64,000 nucleotides of DNA. Source: Sorex araneus (lineage: Eukaryota > Chordata > Mammalia > Eulipotyphla > Soricidae). Within the stretch, counting starts at the first letter, position 1; every line of letters starts with the position of its first letter. Where the stretch lies: the NCBI RefSeq assembly GCF_027595985.1, contig NC_073312.1, positions 10,149,426-10,213,425 of the forward strand, in the 5' to 3' direction. This document shows, piece by piece, positions 23,012 to 33,226 of this stretch. The notes under the pieces are model-generated. The model did not search any database, was not told the DNA's origin, and was given only the letters and a program-made list of their open reading frames with translations. The translations under genes were made by a program, and so were the position numbers.

Positions 23012-23280
23012 GCTCGCGGCCAGTGTCCGGCCCGGCGGGCGCGTCCGTCCCGCGCGTCTCCCGCCCAGTGCCCGGCGCGCCCCGCGAGCGCCCGGGTGCC
23101 CCGGCCCCGCCCCGCCCGCGTGCGCCCCTCCGCCCCCCAGCTCGGCCCCAGAGGGCGGCGTTGCGGCTTTGGCCCGGGTCCCAGATCCCCCACCCGGGCT
23201 GGCCGGGACGGGGGCCAGGGTGGGCGCGGTGGTCCCGGGGCGCTGGGACAGGAAGCGATGAGTCCCGAGCGCTACCGGGA
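22690..23280. promoter_or_regulatory. KCNK18: CpG island over KCNK18 exon 1
   Basis: Dense CpG with GC boxes over the first exon and its upstream flank. No TATA box is evident just upstream of the ATG, and the transcription start cannot be placed. Confidence 0.7.
22789..23011 (-). CDS. KCNK18: KCNK18 exon 1 (start codon, TM1)
   Basis: Encodes residues 1-74, beginning [22 protein letters not shown]1 ([20 protein letters not shown]) is followed by the acidic start of the extracellular cap and the NGT sequon. The ATG at 23011 corresponds to the human start, and codon 75 is split by a phase-1 intron. The frame stays open upstream of the ATG, but homology supports this start. Confidence 0.95.
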
Positions 23281-23825
23281 TGGTCTGGTCTGGTCTGGTC
23301 CGGGGAGGCCCCCGTCCTGGGCTCCCCTGCAGCGCGACCACCCAGACCTTGGCCTGGGGTGGGGGCAGAGCATACGCACTTGCTTCCGAACTCGCGTGCT
23401 GCAGAACGTCTCCGCTCAGCTCCTGGGCACAGCTCAAAGCCTGCAGGGGCCTTGGGTTCAGTCTCCAGCATCGCGGGGTCACCCCCCAGACCCTACAAGA
23501 GTGCCCCCTTTCCTCCTCCCCACAGTCTATAGCCTGGAGTAGCGCCCCCCCCCCCAACAATTCCGGGTGTGCTCTTCTCATAAAATAAAAGACTAAATAA
23601 CAAATGAATAAATAATAAATAACATAAATAATAATAAATAATGAACAACAAAGTAATCTCTTGTCAAATGAAGAATAAATAACACAAATGAACAACATAA
23701 AATCATCTCCTATCAAGACCGGTGCTCCTTCACAGTGCTCAGTCTTGACTTCACAGTGCTCAGCTCTTGGCCCCCAAGAGCTGGTGTGGAGGTACATGCG
23801 ATCTTCATTTCCCTTCGCAGAAGGA
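23281..23825. other. KCNK18 5' flank, nothing further recognised
   Basis: Starts with four TGGTC units (about 23280-23300). 23580-23700 is an AT-rich run of ATAAATAA units, probably a decayed repeat tail. Confidence 0.4.
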
Positions 23826-23992
23826 TTCTCCGGGCAATAGTGCAGTGGGGAAGGTGCTCGCCTTGCACAAGGCTGGCGGGGCTTTAATACCAGGCACCAG
23901 GTAATGGTCCCCCCATCCCTACCAGGAGTGACCCTGAGTTCAGAGCCAGGAATAAGCCTGGAGCACTGCTCGGTGCGGACCCAAAGGGATAG
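23826..23992 (+). mobile_element. diverged family A SINE
   Basis: ctccgggcaatagtgcag, ctcgccttgcacaagg, ccaggagtgaccctga, ending gcggacccaaagg. Confidence 0.8.
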
Positions 23993-24002
23993 AGAAGGGA
24001 CC

Positions 24003-24323
24003 AAGATGACAATAATAGTTGGAAATGATCACGCTGGACTAGAACTGAGTGTTAGAAGTCGGAAAGGGGTTATACAGGACAGCCTTTCAGTACCTGTATT
24101 GCAAACCACAGTGCCCAGAAGAAGAGAAAGAGAGAGACAGAGACAGAGAGCTAAGGGCCTGCCGCAAAGGCAGGCTGGGACTGAGGGTGATGGGAGGGAA
24201 ACTGAGGACACTGGTGCTCGGAAATGTACCCTGGTGGAGGGATGATTGTTGGAACCCTGTGAATGAGACCTAATCATGAACAGCTTTGTAAGGGTCTATC
24301 TCACAGTGATTCAGTTAAAATAA
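24003..24323 (+). mobile_element. L1 3' UTR fragment
   Basis: Contains cagtacctgtattgcaaacc, ctggtggagggatgattg and tatctcacagtgattcagtt, the same 3' terminal sequence seen in the L1 copies at 29150 and 32029. Confidence 0.8.
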
Positions 24324-24499
24324 TTTTTTTTTTTGCTTTTTTAGGTCACACCCGGCAATGCACAGGGGTTACTCCTGGCTCTGCACTCAGGAATTACTCC
24401 TCGCAGTGCTCGGGGGACCATATGGGATGCTGGGATTTGAACTCGGGTCGGCCGCGTGCAAGGCAAACGCCCTACCTGCTGTGCTATCACTCCAGCCCC
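24324..24499 (-). mobile_element. family A SINE
   Basis: Complete copy. Together with the next SINE it is bracketed by tcagttaaaata (24311-24322 and 24615-24626), so the two were inserted into one site in succession. Confidence 0.92.
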
Positions 24500-24501
24500 T
24501 G

Positions 24502-24613
24502 ATTTTTATTTATTTATTTGCTTTTTTGGGGGGTCACACCAGGCAATGCTCAGGGGTTACTCTTGGCTCTGCACTCAGGAGTTAGTCCTACCTGCTGTGC
24601 ATCGCTACAGCCC
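24502..24613 (-). mobile_element. family A SINE, internally deleted
   Basis: A complete T-rich end and ctgctgtgcatcgctacagcc head are present, but the middle (the B-box region) is missing. Confidence 0.88.
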
Positions 24614-24629
24614 CTCAGTTAAAATAGTT

Positions 24630-25335
24630 AAAATGGACACACAAATGAATCTCAGACCAGAGCAACTTGCTGCAGAGATGGCTCTGGACTTTGTAATAGG
24701 CTCTTCGCTGGGAGCAGGTGCCGTCCCGCCACCTGCCCTCTAGGAACCCAGGCGGCCACCATCTTCTAGAACTCAGGGAAAAGTTCCAGGCATGGGTGGT
24801 GGTGGCGGGAAATGCCAGGCCTCACGGGACAGGGGAGGAGTCGGTCCTTCTCCTCCCCTCCCCCCCCACCCCAATGGGACTCTGAGCATATGCCCACACA
24901 CAGCCACCGTCTACTTAAGTTCCCACCCGGTCATGAGCCAGAGACACACAAAGGAATCTCGGACCCAAGCAATTTGCTCCAGACCCTAATTATACAAGTT
25001 TAGAATTCCTAGGGTTATATTGTATCCATAACAATAGAGTTATATGTATTAAAACACATTGTCTAGCATTGCTTTTTCGGCAGGTATGAGTGGTGGTGGG
25101 ACTTGACACAAATATCGAAGGTAACCAAAGTAGAGAAAGAGAGTATTGTGAAAATTGTCTGCCACAAGCAGGGGGAGATGTGAAATAGGTGGGGGGGTGG
25201 GGGAATACTGGGGACTTTGATGGTGGAAAACGTGCACTGGTGAAGGGATGGGTGTTTGATGATTGTATGATTGAAGCTCAAACACGAAAGCTTTGTTACC
25301 GTACCTCACGGTGAATCAATAAAAAAAATAATTAA
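24630..25335 (+). mobile_element. mini-L1: two 5'-UTR-like monomers joined to an L1 3' tail, copy 1
   Basis: Two related blocks start at about 24633 and 24945 (acacacaaa, gaatctc, gcaacttgct / gcaatttgct). They are followed by an L1 3' end (gtgcactggtgaagggatgg, gtacctcacggtgaatcaat) and A-rich DNA. No ORF1 or ORF2 sequence lies between. The whole unit recurs at 30068-30780. Reading the monomers as L1 5' UTR is inference. Confidence 0.65.
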
Positions 25336-25339
25336 ATAA

Positions 25340-26484
25340 AATAATTAAAATAAAGTATCTCTCAACCCCTCCCTCCCCTCCCCCAAAAAACCCAAAACCA
25401 GAACAAATTCTTTCTGCAGCCCAAGGACTGTGGTTCAACAGCATCTGACTTTTCTCCCTTCTAAGGTTGGCCTCAGTTTTTGAGTGTCTTCTTTGGAGGT
25501 TCCTGTCCCAGGACTAAGCAAAGCCTGGGTGCCAAGTGTGCCCATTCAGTGCCACCGGGGATTCTTCCAGCCTGTGTCAGGGTTCCAGGGAGGCCGGTAG
25601 GGTGGCTAGAGACTGTCTGTTGGTGTCACGACCCCCAGACTTCCCAGTCCCGCCCTGCTTCCTCTCTCCTTTCCTTGCCTCTGCAAAGGGTGTTGCCGCT
25701 AGCTTCTCTGAATCCCAGAAAATCCGCTCTGGGTGTGGGCATGAGAATGCAGGCTCTAAGGTGGTGTTCAAAGGCCTTGCCAGTCGCCCAACACCCAGCA
25801 GGTAATTCTCCCAGTGGGACACCTGGGCTGGGGTGCCGCGCCGAGGGAAGGATGTGTGTTGAGATCTGGCCCATTAACTTTTAGAACCTAAATCTATGTA
25901 GCTCCTCATTCTACCCGTTTCAGTTTGTTCTTTTCTCCTAAGACTCTGTCCGATGCTAATTTGATCGCTCAGCTGGTAAATTCTGCTCCGAGCAAGGTCA
26001 GAGGGGCGTAGGGAGCAGTCAGCAAGGCCTTGCTCAGGTGTCCCGAAGCCACGGGTGTATGAAAGTAGGTCCTGCTGTCCCTGGGGAAGAAGATAGAGCT
26101 GTGTGGACTTGAATCGAGTGACGGGGACTTAGGAAATGAGGTGCAAGCACTATGTGTCTTCTGTGAGGGGTGATAATGTCATGATGTGGGGTGAGGGTCA
26201 CATAAGCCTAGGAAAATAGGTGCACGGGGGTCAGGGAGAGGAAGATGAGGGCAGATCAAGGGTGCCCGGTGAGACTGAGATCAAATTTTCTAGCTCTGAA
26301 GGTGGGTGGGAATAAAAGCAAGTTTTGCCCCCCGCCCCCTTGGAAATAAATATATCTTTTGGTGGGAACTGGGGGGCAAAAGGCACAGGCAACAACGGAT
26401 TATCAACTCAGGCCACCTCTCGAGATGCAATGGAGAGCCTCAGTCTGGCAGGAAAATGCACCAATGAAGAGAAAGTCACGGGGG
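25340..26484. other. intergenic, nothing recognised
   Basis: Unique sequence of mixed composition without coding or RNA features. Confidence 0.4.
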
Positions 26485-26682
26485 GGAGGGCTAGAGCCAT
26501 AGCACAGCAGGGCGGGGGGTCATTGCAGGCAACTCGGGTTCAAACCCCAGCATCCCATATGGTTCCCCCCCCCCTCCTCCGCCAACCCCGAGAGCACTGC
26601 CAGGAGTGATTCCTGAGTGCAGAACTAGAAGTAACCTCTGAGCATTGCTGAGTGTGACCTGAAAAACTATAAGTTAATAAAG
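26485..26682 (+). mobile_element. family A SINE, with a C-run insertion
   Basis: gggctagagccatagcacag, cgggttcaaaccccagcatc, then a long CCCCC run and the usual ctgccaggagtgattcctga. Confidence 0.85.
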
Positions 26683-26826
26683 AAATAAGAGAAAGCACCC
26701 CCCGGGAGAGGGCTTGGAACCCGAGCAAGGGAAGAAAGGAAGTAACCCAGGGACATGCACGCCCACGTTCTCGCTCTGGCCCCTTATGTTTGCTATGTCC
26801 ATTAAACTATTTAAAAAATATCCTTG

Positions 26827-27018
26827 GGGCCGGAGCGATAGCACAGCGGGTAGGGCGTTTGCCTTGCACGCGGCCGACCCGGGTTCGATCCCCGGCATCC
26901 CATATGGTCCCCCAAGCACTGCCAGGAGTAATTCCTGAGTGCAAAGCCAGGAGTAACCCCTGAGCATTGCTGGGTGTGACCCAAAAAGCAAAAAAAAATA
27001 AATAAATAAATAAAAAAT
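26827..27018 (+). mobile_element. family A SINE, near-consensus young copy
   Basis: The best reference copy in the window. A-box-like atagcacagcgggtaggg and B-box ggttcgatccc (26882-26892) are intact, the body ends gggtgtgacccaaaaagc, and the tail is (AAAT)n. A perfect 14-bp target-site duplication, aaaaaatatccttg, is at 26813-26826 and 27019-27032. Confidence 0.97.
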
Positions 27019-27032
27019 AAAAAATATCCTTG

Positions 27033-27218
27033 AGACAGGGTCCAGAAAGATAATATAGTGGGGAAGGTGCTTGAGTGCAAATGACCCAGGTTTGATCTTT
27101 GACACCCAGTATGGTCCCCCAAGCCTCACCAGAGGTGATTCCCTGCGCTCAGAGCCAGGAGTCAGCTTTGAATACCACCAGGTGTGGCTCAAACCTCCTC
27201 CCCGACCAAAAATAAAAT
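27033..27218 (+). mobile_element. older family A SINE
   Basis: gggtccagaaagataatata, caggtttgatctttgac, ctcagagccaggagtcag. It abuts the young copy and is followed by a further aaaatccttga, so both inserted at nearly the same site. Confidence 0.8.
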
Positions 27219-27241
27219 CCTTGAAATAAGGACTGTTTCTG

Positions 27242-27392
27242 TGTTTTGTTTTGTGGGGGGGGGGTCACACCCAATAGTTCTCAGGGAATTCTTCCAGCTA
27301 TATGCCTGGGGCCCCTCCTGGAGGTGATCTGGGGACAACGCAGTGCTGAGATGAACCTAGATCTTCTCGTGCAAATCATGAGCTACTTCCGC
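27242..27392 (-). mobile_element. probable ancient family A SINE
   Basis: tttgtgggggggggtcacac, then gttctcagggaattcttcc and ggaggtgatctggggac. The head is degenerate. Confidence 0.5.
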
Positions 27393-27622
27393 AGGTCTAC
27401 TGTATTTATTGATCCAGCTTTTCTCCATCTCTGGATGCAGGGTACATCTTACACTCTCCATCAGCCGGGCCTCAGAAAGCACCGAGTTGTGACTGCTTAT
27501 GCAAACTTGGTCCAATTCACATTTCGTCACATTTGTTGAGTAATGTTGATTCTTAAAATGTACTGGTAATACATGCCAGACAACTAAATGAAGGAAGACG
27601 CTGTTTACAACTTCTCATTTTT

Positions 27623-27798
27623 TTTTTTTTTTTTGCTTTTTGGGTCACACCTGGCGATGCACAGGGGTTACTCCTGGCTCTGCACTCAGGAATTACCCCT
27701 GGCGGTGCTCAGGGGACCATATGGGATGCTGGGATTTGAACCCGGGTCGGCCGCGTGCAAGGCAAACGCCCTACCCGCTGTGCTATCTCTCCAGCCCC
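27623..27798 (-). mobile_element. family A SINE with 16-bp target-site duplication
   Basis: Near-consensus copy. acaacttctcattttt is repeated exactly at 27607-27622 and 27799-27814. Confidence 0.97.
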
Positions 27799-27814
27799 AC
27801 AACTTCTCATTTTT

Positions 27815-28789
27815 AAAAAAGAAAAGATTCAACTTCAAAGAGACCTGGTGTGAATGTGTAAGTTGTCTAGGGCATCACAATCCGGACGTAGAACTTCAAT
27901 TTGTTGCTAATTGACCTTCTAATTGACTTCAGGGAATACGTGATCCAGTGAAGAAAGAAATCAGGATTCACTTAATCAAATACAAAAGTGCCTTGTCACT
28001 TTTGTATTGGACTAATATAGAGTACACAGGATATGTCAGAAATGCAGAGGAAAACCCAGATCCCACAGCAGAGCACAGGTCAACACAGAACCCCATGCTC
28101 TGGGGATTCTAGAAAGTGTTCTTTGGGGGCCAACATGGCATTCATGGCTTTGATGCAGACGATGATTTGGGGATTGTCACTGTTGAGTAGACAGAGATGC
28201 GGGGAGACCAATCCTCTCTGCTCCAGCCACCAGGGGCAAAAAGACAAAGAACAAACCACATTCATAAATACCTAAGAGACCAGGAAAAGATCCAACACAT
28301 TCTCCAGTGTGGGCAGAGCACTCCCCAGTTGAGCTAATGCATCCTCTTCCCTTTGGGTATTCCGGGATTCTGGGCATTGCTAAGGGATTCGGTATGAAGC
28401 AGGCTGAGATTCCACTTGGGAAAGATAAAACAAGATAACTCCAGCTTATCATTCTGGGCTGGCACAATAGAGAACACCCAAGCACAAGTGGGTTTTGCTC
28501 GATGGAATATTTGGTGAATCTAAGAGTGATAGAACAAGCTAAGAGATTAAACCATGCAGAAATTTGGTGTAAGGTCCCAGGGTGCCTGGGAAACAGAGTC
28601 TTGATAAAGAGAAGAGTTCTGCCTTAAATCCTTGCGTAGTCCTCGCCCCTCTACCCAAACATACAGGCAGAATTAGAATATGCATGAGGCAGGAAGCTAA
28701 GAGCTAAGCCCAAAACCACTAATGGGAAAACTTTCGTGTCTGAGAATCACTGGTCTCTTACCCATGAGCCCAGAGGGATACTTAAAAGA
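27815..28789. other. unique intergenic sequence
   Basis: AT-rich and free of SINEs. Includes a small hairpin at 27976-28011. No gene is recognised. Confidence 0.4.
27976..28011. repeat. inverted repeat (15-bp arms, 6-nt loop)
   Basis: The arms tcaaatacaaaagtg and cacttttgtattgga pair with one mismatch around loop ccttgt. Confidence 0.85.
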
Positions 28790-29140
28790 TCAGAAAAATT
28801 CCATTGTGTTGAGAAATTTGCTAAGACTCTTAAGTGTTCTTATCACACAAAAAGTAAAATGAAAACTACATGAGGGAATAAAGGTGTTAATTAACTTAAT
28901 TGTGGCTATTGTACCCCAATGTATACTGAATGAAAGAAGCCAATTTGAAGAGACTACAAACTGGGTGAGTCCAGCTCTATGACATCCTGGGAAAGGCAAA
29001 AATAGGGAAACTATAAGATCAGCAATTGCTAAGGATTTTGGATAGATGGGAATAAATAGAGAATGTTTGGGCAGTGAAACATTCTGGATGGTACTATGCC
29101 ACACATTTGTTGGAGCCCATAGAATACACAACTCAAGAAA
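28790..29140 (+). mobile_element. ancient L1 (L1M-type) 3' region
   Basis: gaaagaagccaatttgaagag, tatgacatcctgggaaagg, and at the left taattaacttaattgtgg with ccccaatgtatac. These resemble the 3' UTR of old mammalian L1 families as I know them. Confidence 0.55.
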
Positions 29141-29149
29141 GAACCCTCT

Positions 29150-30066
29150 GCAAAAAAGCACAGTAGAAATGACATCCACACTTGTATGTTCATTACAGCA
29201 TTGTTCACAATAGCCAGAATCTGGAAACAACCTGAGTGTCCTAGAATAGATGACTGGCTAAAGAAACTTTAGTACATCTACATGATGGAATACTATGCAG
29301 CTGTTAGGAAAGATAAAGTTATGAAATTCACTTATAAGTAGGTGGTCATAAAGAGTATCATGCTAAGTGAAATGAGTCAGAAAGAGAGGGACAGACATAA
29401 AATTATTGCCCTCATTTGTGGAATATGAAATAAAGTAATATGAGACTGACACCCAACAACAATAGACACAAGGGCCAGGAATATTGCCCCATAGCTTGCA
29501 GCCTGTCTTATGAGCTGGGAGAGAAGGCAGCTGTAATAGAGAAGGGCTCACTAAGTCGATGATGGTTGGAAGAGATGTTCAGGATGGGAGATGATGTGTT
29601 GAAAGTAGATAAAGGACCAAACATGATGGTCTCTCAGTATCTATATTGCAAACCTTAATGCACAGAAGTAGAGAGAGAATATGGGGGAAATTTTCTGCCA
29701 TGGAGGCAGAGAGAAGATTGGAAAAGAAGTGAGTATACTGGGGACATTGGCAGTAGAGAATGTGCACTGGTGGAGGGATGGGTGTTCGATCATTGTATGA
29801 CTGAAACTCAAATATGAAAGCTTTGTTTTGTTATTTATTTATTTATTTTTTGCTCTTTGGGTCACACCCAGCTATACACAGGGGTTACTCCTGGCTCTGC
29901 ACTCAGAAATTACTCCTGGCGGTGCTCAGGGGGCCATATGGGATGCTGGGATACGAACCCGATCGGCCATGTGCAAGGCAAATGCCCTACCCACTGTGCT
30001 ATCACTCCAGCCCCAACATGAAAGCTTTGTAACTGTATCTCATGGTGATTCAATTTTAAAAAAATA
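29150..30066 (+). mobile_element. 5'-truncated L1: ORF2 end and 3' UTR, split by a SINE
   Basis: Starts in the last part of ORF2 (cacaatagccagaatctgg, gaatactatgcagctgtt, aagtgaaatgagtcagaaag) and continues through the 3' UTR (gtgcactggtggagggatgg) to tatctcatggtgattcaat and an A-run. The reading frame is broken. The SINE at 29827-30017 interrupts the tail. Confidence 0.85.
29827..30017 (-). mobile_element. family A SINE nested in an L1 tail
   Basis: Complete copy with TTTA-repeat tail. The duplication atgaaagctttgt (29814-29826 and 30018-30030) is L1 sequence, which proves the nesting order. Confidence 0.95.
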
Positions 30067-30067
30067 G

Positions 30068-30780
30068 AGGAGGCACACAAACAAGTCTCAGACTCGAGCA
30101 ACTTGTGGCAAGATGGCCTGGGACTTTGCAAAGGGCCTTCTCTGCTGGGCTGCTCCAGACGGGGGCAGGTGCTGGTCCCTCCGGCTGCCCTCTAAGAGCT
30201 CCAGCGGTTGCCATTTTCTAAAAGCCAGCAAGTAGCACCAGGTACGAGTAGCAGTGACGGTAAATCCCAAGTCTTACAGGACAGGGGAGGAGTGGGCCCT
30301 GCTTCCCCCTGCCCCGACAGGATGCTGAGATGACGCCACATCCGCTCACCATCGACTTAAGCTCCTACGTGGTCACGACCCAGAGACACACAAAGGAATC
30401 TCAGACCCGAGCTACTTGCAGCAGCGATATCTTCAGACCCTAATTATTAAAATCTTAGAATTTCTAGAGCATGCGGCCACTCTTACAGCTGCGCGACATT
30501 ATATTTTATCCATAACAAACAATACAAAACACACTGTAGCAATTTCATTTTTGGCAGGTAGGAGGGGTGGTAGGACTGGTTTCAAAATATCAAAGGTAAC
30601 TAAAGCAGAGAAAGAATATTCCGCAACGTGTCTGCCACACTGGCAGGGGGAGGTATGGAATGGGGGAGGGGCGATACTGGGAATTTGGTGGTGGAAAATG
30701 TGCACTGGTGAAGGGATGGGTGTTTTATAACTATGATCAAAGTTCAAACATGAAATTTTGTTATTGTACCTCACGGTGAA
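30068..30780 (+). mobile_element. mini-L1, copy 2
   Basis: Same unit as at 24630. The first monomer (30068) has gcaagatggcctgggac, which contains a YY1-type CAAGATGG like that at the start of L1 promoters. The second monomer is at about 30385. The 3' end is L1 (gtgcactggtgaagggatgg, tgtacctcacggtgaatt). It carries a ~20-bp insertion relative to copy 1 near 30470. Confidence 0.65.
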
Positions 30781-30785
30781 TTCAC

Positions 30786-31029
30786 TGCACTGCCCTGTTG
30801 TCCCATTGTTCATTGATTTGCTCGAGCGGGCACCAGTAAAGTATCCATTGTGAGACTTGTTACTGTTTTTGGCATATTAAATACACCACGGGTAGCTTGC
30901 CAGGCTCTGCCGTGCAGGCAGGATAGTGTCGGTAGCTTGCCAGGCTCTCCGAGAGGGACAAAGGAATCGAACTTAGGTCGGTCATGTGCAAGGCAAACAC
31001 TTTACCTGCGTGCTATTGCACTCCATTCA
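30786..31029 (-). mobile_element. SINE family B with target-site duplication
   Basis: Inserted into the mini-L1 tail. acggtgaattcac flanks it at 30773-30785 and 31030-31042. The left end is a short ctgcactgccc tail. Confidence 0.93.
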
Positions 31030-31042
31030 ACGGTGAATTCAC

Positions 31043-31384
31043 ACACAAAATATTTTTTTAATTAAAAAAAGAAAAGAAAGACCCTCATGTCACTCTGGTT
31101 CTTGAACCCTAATGCTCCTTAATAGTGCTCTTCAATTGTCACAAGTGCACCACTCTGGTGGGGTGGTCTCAGTGGGGGCAGGTCCTGTGAAGTCTTTGGT
31201 CTAAGGTAAAGGTCTATAGGACCATTCAACTTTTCTGGGAAGGCAACATTTCTCTAAATAGTAAGCTTTACTTAAAAAAACAAAAACACAACCCTACCTT
31301 ACTGGGTATGCTTAGCAAAAGGCTGCACATATGAGAATCAACGAACTGATGGACACAAAAAGGAATTAGCAAGTCCAGCCAATA
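31043..31384. other. unique intergenic sequence
   Basis: AT-rich. Nothing is recognised. Confidence 0.4.
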
Positions 31385-31540
31385 TAGCATAAGAGGCCCT
31401 GCCATGGCCAACCTGTACCCAATCCCCATCACCCCATATGGTCCTTAGAGCAACACTAGGGGTGATCCCTGAGCAAAGATCAAGAACTAATCCCTGAGTA
31501 CCACTGAGTATCAACACCCTTCCCCCCAAACCATCAAATA
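31385..31540 (+). mobile_element. very diverged family A SINE
   Basis: catcaccccatatggtcctt, aggggtgatccctgagca, ctaatccctgagtaccac are in SINE order. The head is degenerate. Confidence 0.65.
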
Positions 31541-32013
31541 AACTACAGAGTGATCCATAAGAAAGAAGAAAACTGAGGGGCCTAACCCCAGAGTTGCCCT
31601 AGCTGAGTGTTGTCAGGCAGATTCCGGGGTGTGGCGTGGAGGTGGGGAGCCAGGGGGGCGCTATGAGAGTCCCTGAACCATTGCTCCAGGCCCTCTGCTA
31701 TAAGGGTTTTTGCCTTAATTTTTTTCTTTGCACTATATTCCGCTACTGTCTTTTACTTGGGGGAAAGGTCATTTCCCAGGGTGCTGAGGGAACTATCCCT
31801 GGCATCACTGTATTTGACCCCCAAGGATGCGGGACAAGAGTCCCTGACACAGGTAAAGTGAGCACAGGAGATGACCCAGCGCGGAGCCCTGAGAATCTCC
31901 AACTTCAGGGACCAGCTGGAGAGAAATTATGAAGGCAAGTCACCTAGAGAGGGGAGGAAGAGAAAAGGGGGTGAGGCTGTGGTCTCAGAAGCTGGGAGGG
32001 TGCCCCCAGGAAT
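31541..32013. other. unique intergenic sequence
   Basis: No repeat or gene is recognised. Confidence 0.4.
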
Positions 32014-32028
32014 TAACCCATCAATTGT

Positions 32029-32210
32029 TTTGTTTTTTCCTTTTTATTATTGAATCACCACATGATACAGTTACAAGCTTTCATGTTTGAGTTTTAATCA
32101 TGCAATGATCAGACACCCATCCCTCCGCCAGTGCACATTCTCCACCACCAATGTCCCCAGTATACCCCCCTTTCTAACCTCCCCTGCCTCCATGGCAGAC
32201 AATTTCTCCC

Positions 32211-32248
<38 letters not shown>

Positions 32249-33211
32249 GTTGGGCATTATGGTCTGCAATACAGATACTGAGAGCTTATAATGTTTGGTC
32301 CTTTATCTACTTTCAGCACACATCTCCCATCCCGAATGAATCCTCCAACCATCATTGACTTAGTGATCCCTTCTTTATTCCAGCTGCCTTCTCCCCCAGT
32401 TCATGAGGCAAGCTTCCGACTGTGGGGCAATATTCCTGGCCCTGTGCCTACTGTCCTTGGGTGTCTGTTTCATATTATGTTATTTTATATTCCACAAATG
32501 AGTGCAGTCCTATGCTTGTCCTTCTCTTTCTGACTCATTTCACTTAGCATGATACTCTCCATGTCCATCCACTGATAAGCAAATTTCATGACTTCATCTC
32601 TCCTAACAACAGCATAGTACTCCATTGTGTAGATGTACCAAAGTTTCTTTAACCAGTCATCTGTTCTTGGGCACTCGGGTTGTTTCTAGATTCTGGCTAT
32701 TGTGAACAGTGCTGCTACAATAAATATATCAGTGCAAATGTCATTTCTACTGTGCTTTTTTGCAACAGCTGGATATATTCCCAAAAGTGTATTGCGGAGT
32801 CATATGGAAGCTCAATTTCTAGTTTTTGAAGAACTTCCATATTGTTTTCCAGAAAGGCTGGACTAGTCTGCATTCCCACCAAGAGTGAAAGAACGTTCCT
32901 TTTTCCCCACATCCACACCAACACTGGTTGCTTTTGTTCTTTTGAATGTGTGCCAGTCTCTGTGGTGTGAGATGATATCTCATTGTTGTTTTGATTTGCA
33001 TTTCCCTTATGATTAGCGATGTGGAGCATTTTTTCATGTGCTTTTTGGACATTTGTATTTATTTTTTGAGGAAGCTTCTGTCATTTCTTCTCTCCATTTT
33101 TTGATGGGGTTGGAGGTTTTTACCTTGTACAATTCTACTAGTGTCTTGTATATCCTGGATATTAATCCCTTATCAGATGGGTATTGGGTAAATATTCTTT
33201 CCCATTCTGTA
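32029..33211 (-). mobile_element. 5'-truncated L1 (ORF2 C-terminus plus 3' UTR), dead
   Basis: A perfect 15-bp target-site duplication, taacccatcaattgt, lies at 32014-32028 and 33212-33226. On the minus strand the ORF2 C-terminal region is recognisable: YPSDKGLISRIYKTL, then [28 protein letters not shown] and [11 protein letters not shown], in alternating frames, so at least three frameshifts have killed it. The 3' UTR includes a (CT)n patch at 32216-32245 and ends in an A-rich tail (T-run at 32029-32045). Confidence 0.95.
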
Positions 33212-33226
33212 TAACCCATCAATTGT

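Noticed and set aside
22466..24004. 512-residue minus-strand open frame
   Set aside because: Only the part encoding KCNK18 exon 1 is real; the rest is intron and upstream read-through, as shown by the splice donor at 22789.
26827..26900. tRNA gene
   Set aside because: A and B boxes are present, but this is the tRNA-derived head of a SINE with target duplications and dozens of relatives, not a cloverleaf tRNA gene.
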